Source: Bacteroidales bacterium | GTDB taxonomy: Bacteria > Bacteroidota > Bacteroidia > Bacteroidales > FEN-979 | Reading direction: 5' to 3' | Length of the DNA: 64,000 nt | Assembly: GCA_023231005.1 (NCBI GenBank) | Contig: JALNWG010000018.1 | Location: 4,315-68,314, forward strand | In this document: in pieces, positions 62,729 through 64,000 of the stretch | How the letters are laid out: each line of letters begins with the position of its first letter | Numbering within the stretch: the stretch's first letter is position 1 | Notes under the pieces: model-generated | What the model saw: the letters and a program-made list of their open reading frames with translations, nothing else | Database searches by the model: none | Told to the model about the DNA's origin: nothing | Translations under genes and position numbers: made by a program

Positions 62729-62770
62729 ATTAATGAGGAATTGGGAATGAAGAATTAGGAATTACAAATT
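62729..62770. repeat. Heptamer array, about 6 units, minus orientation
   Basis: Read on the minus strand: AATTTGT, AATTCCT, AATTCTT, CATTCCC, AATTCCT, CATTAAT. It starts 8 bp after the stop codon of the four-helix-bundle gene. Confidence 0.75.
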
Positions 62771-62778
62771 GCAGGGGG

Positions 62779-63135
62779 TTATTGTTGGTTGTTTTTCAGG
62801 CTTTTGATGATTGAACCAGTAATTTTTAGAAGTTCTTCACAGTCTTGAAAAATCGATTCCGTTTCATTGATACTGAGAATTTGACTTTCCCTTAACAGCA
62901 ATAACCAAAACCGGGTTTCACGCGCTTCTTTATATACAATATTTATTTTTGATTGAAATTCCCTTCTTGAATAAGAACCCTGTGCTTCTTCAAGATTTGC
63001 CCCGATTGATGTACCCGACCGGAGTATTTGATTCGCAATAACATACTCCTTTTTACCCATCAGATATTGATACAACTTTACAATCCTAACAGCAAAAAGA
63101 AATGCCTTCTTCTGGACAATATTATCAGCTTTCAT
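62779..63135 (-). CDS. Four-helix-bundle protein (S23/IVS family)
   Basis: This 118-residue protein matches the family first seen as ORFs in 23S rRNA intervening sequences: KAFLFAVRIVKLYQYL (about 10-25), QILRSGTSIGANLEEAQGSYSRREFQSKINIVYKEARETRFWLLLL (about 41-86) with the SGTSIGANLEEA signature, and a fourth helix (about 93-112). The family forms pentameric bundles of unknown function and is frequent at Bacteroidetes polysaccharide loci. A Shine-Dalgarno-like AAGGAG lies 9 bp upstream of the ATG, inside a leader motif shared with the HTH gene. Confidence 0.9.
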   Translation of the reverse strand: MKADNIVQKKAFLFAVRIVKLYQYLMGKKEYVIANQILRSGTSIGANLEEAQGSYSRREFQSKINIVYKEARETRFWLLLLRESQILSINETESIFQDCEELLKITGSIIKSLKNNQQ

Positions 63136-63144
63136 AATTGTTTT

Positions 63145-63177
63145 CTCCTTAATCCGTCAAACCCCTAAAAGGTAATA
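63145..63177 (-). promoter_or_regulatory. Leader motif shared with 62408-62439 (copy 2)
   Basis: On the minus strand: TATTACCTTTTAG, about 7 bp, TGACGGATTAAGGAG, ending 9 bp before the ATG of the four-helix gene. Good Shine-Dalgarno spacing here. Confidence 0.65.
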
Positions 63178-63192
63178 TCCTTTTTTATTTTT

Positions 63193-63234
63193 TATTTGTA
63201 ATTCCTCATTCTTCATTCCTCATTCCTAATTGTG
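63193..63234. repeat. Heptamer array upstream of and including a GTG start
   Basis: TATTTGT, AATTCCT, CATTCTT, CATTCCT, CATTCCT, AATTGTG. The last unit ends with the GTG start codon at 63232-63234. Confidence 0.8.
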
Positions 63235-63789
63235 TTAGACACCCTCATCACCAACAAAACCCGCATGAAGCTGCTTATCCGGTTTTTTCTGAACCCGGGC
63301 AGCAAGAGCTATTTGCGTGGTTTAGAGGAAGAATTCGGCGAATCGACCAACGCGATCCGGGTCGAACTGAACCGGTTTGAAGAGGCAGGACTGCTGACCA
63401 GCGAAATGTCCGGGAATAAAAAGGTATTCACTGCCAACGAAGGCCACCCGCTTTACGATGACATCAACAGCATCCTTCGCAAGCACCTGGGAATCGACCG
63501 GCTGGTTGAGCAAGTGGTGGATGAACTGGGCAATGTAACCCGGGCTTACCTTGTGGGTGACCTGGCCATGGGCCTCGACACCCGGATTCTCGATGTTGTG
63601 ATTGTTGGTAAAAACATCGATCTTGCTTTCCTTGAAATTTGTCTGAAAAAAGCCGAATCGCTCATCAAACGCGAGATCCATTGTTTTGTAGTTAAAGAAA
63701 CTGAAGAAAAAAGATATCTGAAAGACTACCCGAGAACACTCTTAGTTTGGGAAAAAGAAAAAAATGGATCCACACACCACCGATCCTAA
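63232..63789 (+). CDS. Winged-helix regulator with nucleotidyltransferase-like C-terminal domain
   Basis: A 185-residue protein. Residues 1-75 form an ArsR/MarR-like winged helix (RMKLLIRFFLNPGSKSYLRGLEEEFGESTNAIRVELNRFEEAGLL, about 11-55). Residues about 95-170 resemble a nucleotidyltransferase fold (VTRAYLVGDLAMGLDTRILDVVIVG, about 103-127), with GDLAMG in place of the catalytic GSxAxG and no clear metal Asp pair. This architecture is typical of regulators sitting just before sugar-nucleotide genes of Bacteroidetes polysaccharide loci. The start is GTG, supplied by a heptamer array. A second array and a nucleotide-sugar dehydrogenase gene follow. Confidence 0.75.
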   Translation: MLDTLITNKTRMKLLIRFFLNPGSKSYLRGLEEEFGESTNAIRVELNRFEEAGLLTSEMSGNKKVFTANEGHPLYDDINSILRKHLGIDRLVEQVVDELGNVTRAYLVGDLAMGLDTRILDVVIVGKNIDLAFLEICLKKAESLIKREIHCFVVKETEEKRYLKDYPRTLLVWEKEKNGSTHHRS

Positions 63790-63794
63790 AAAAC

Positions 63795-63864
63795 AATTTG
63801 TAATTCTTAATTCTTAATTTTTAATTCTTAATTCCTAATTTTTAATTCTTAATTCCTAATTCCC
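63795..63864. repeat. Heptamer array, 10 units, upstream of the nucleotide-sugar dehydrogenase gene
   Basis: AATTTGT, two AATTCTT, AATTTTT, AATTCTT, AATTCCT, AATTTTT, AATTCTT, AATTCCT, AATTCCC: the longest array in the window. One base separates it from the ATG at 63866. Confidence 0.9.
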
Positions 63865-63865
63865 C

Positions 63866-64000
63866 ATGCCCTCAACAAGCCTATCCCCATCCGGTGAATC
63901 ATTCACCCTGCCTACCAAGGCTGATTATTCAACAGAATTAAAACGTATTGAAGGGCTTGTTGACAAAGCCCGAAAAGAAAAAAAAGAGATCGTCGTAGTC
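63866..64000 (+). CDS. Nucleotide-sugar dehydrogenase, N-terminal fragment (cut by window end)
   Basis: Only 45 codons are present. The sequence SGESFTLPTKADYSTELKR (about 9-27) followed by KARKEKKEIVVV (about 34-45) resembles the N-terminus of UDP-N-acetyl-hexosamine dehydrogenases in Bacteroidetes polysaccharide loci, where the Rossmann GxGxxG would come next. The call depends on this short stretch and on the position after UpxY and the regulator. Confidence 0.55.
   Translation, partial: MPSTSLSPSGESFTLPTKADYSTELKRIEGLVDKARKEKKEIVVV

Larger units (their letters stand above)
62386..62778. other. 393-bp intergenic region of the polysaccharide locus head
   Basis: AT-rich and without a credible gene on either strand. 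It holds a leader motif shared with another gene (62408-62439), a plus-strand TACTTTTG element (62648-62655) that could start a transcript towards the regulator at 63232, and a heptamer array in minus orientation (62729-62770). Confidence 0.6.

Overview
The window comes from a Bacteroidota chromosome, probably an anaerobic or fermentative Bacteroidia-like lineage. The evidence is the many type IX secretion (T9SS) genes (Plug, PorV, PorU, PorP/SprF, GldJ, a C-terminal sorting domain), a SusC-like TonB receptor, a UpxY antiterminator, glycine-lipid acyltransferases, and Bacteroidetes promoters (TTG/TTTG, about 19-20 bp, then TAnnTTTG) upstream of many genes. A single-chain pyruvate:ferredoxin oxidoreductase and a tungsten-type aldehyde oxidoreductase point to anaerobic metabolism. 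No transposase, integrase, prophage or CRISPR array was found.

Layout. 0-5.5 kb: T9SS Plug protein, SpoU methyltransferase and the rpsF-rpsR-rplI operon on the minus strand, then a membrane protein. 5.5-18.7 kb: a T9SS block. On the minus strand it runs porU, a second complete porU-like gene, porV, ispF; on the plus strand a porP/sprF homologue, gldJ and murF. 18.8-23.9 kb: anmK-folC, thiF-thiS, and a carboxyltransferase of the oxaloacetate decarboxylase/pyruvate carboxylase type.

24-38 kb is the most distinctive part: an unbroken plus-strand tungsten/molybdenum block. It holds an aldehyde:ferredoxin oxidoreductase, the oxyanion-binding protein WtpA, a lipoprotein, a T9SS-exported protein, a TonB-dependent receptor, a periplasmic protein resembling two molybdopterin-oxidoreductase folds, permease WtpB, ATPase WtpC, MoeA, a short MoaA, MoaC and a MOSC-MogA fusion. 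Read together it gives outer-membrane capture, periplasmic handling, inner-membrane import, pterin cofactor synthesis and a user enzyme.

38-61.3 kb is mostly housekeeping: tRNA-Gly and tRNA-Leu, mutS, a SpoU methyltransferase, a large OmpA/TPR protein, folK and a deoxynucleoside kinase, a glucosaminidase, sppA, nifJ, mutS2, an AT-hook protein, rpsT, divergent glsB/glsA homologues, a DUF5674 pair, engB, and a biotin carrier plus carboxyltransferase. 61.5-64 kb is the regulatory head of a surface polysaccharide locus: UpxY, an excisionase-type HTH protein, a four-helix-bundle protein, a winged-helix/nucleotidyltransferase-like regulator, and the start of a nucleotide-sugar dehydrogenase.

A second theme is a family of tandem 7-bp repeats (AATTCCT, AATTCTT, AATTTTT and variants). 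Ten arrays occur after 36 kb. They abut or supply start and stop codons of neighbouring genes, and one lies in frame inside the mogA domain.
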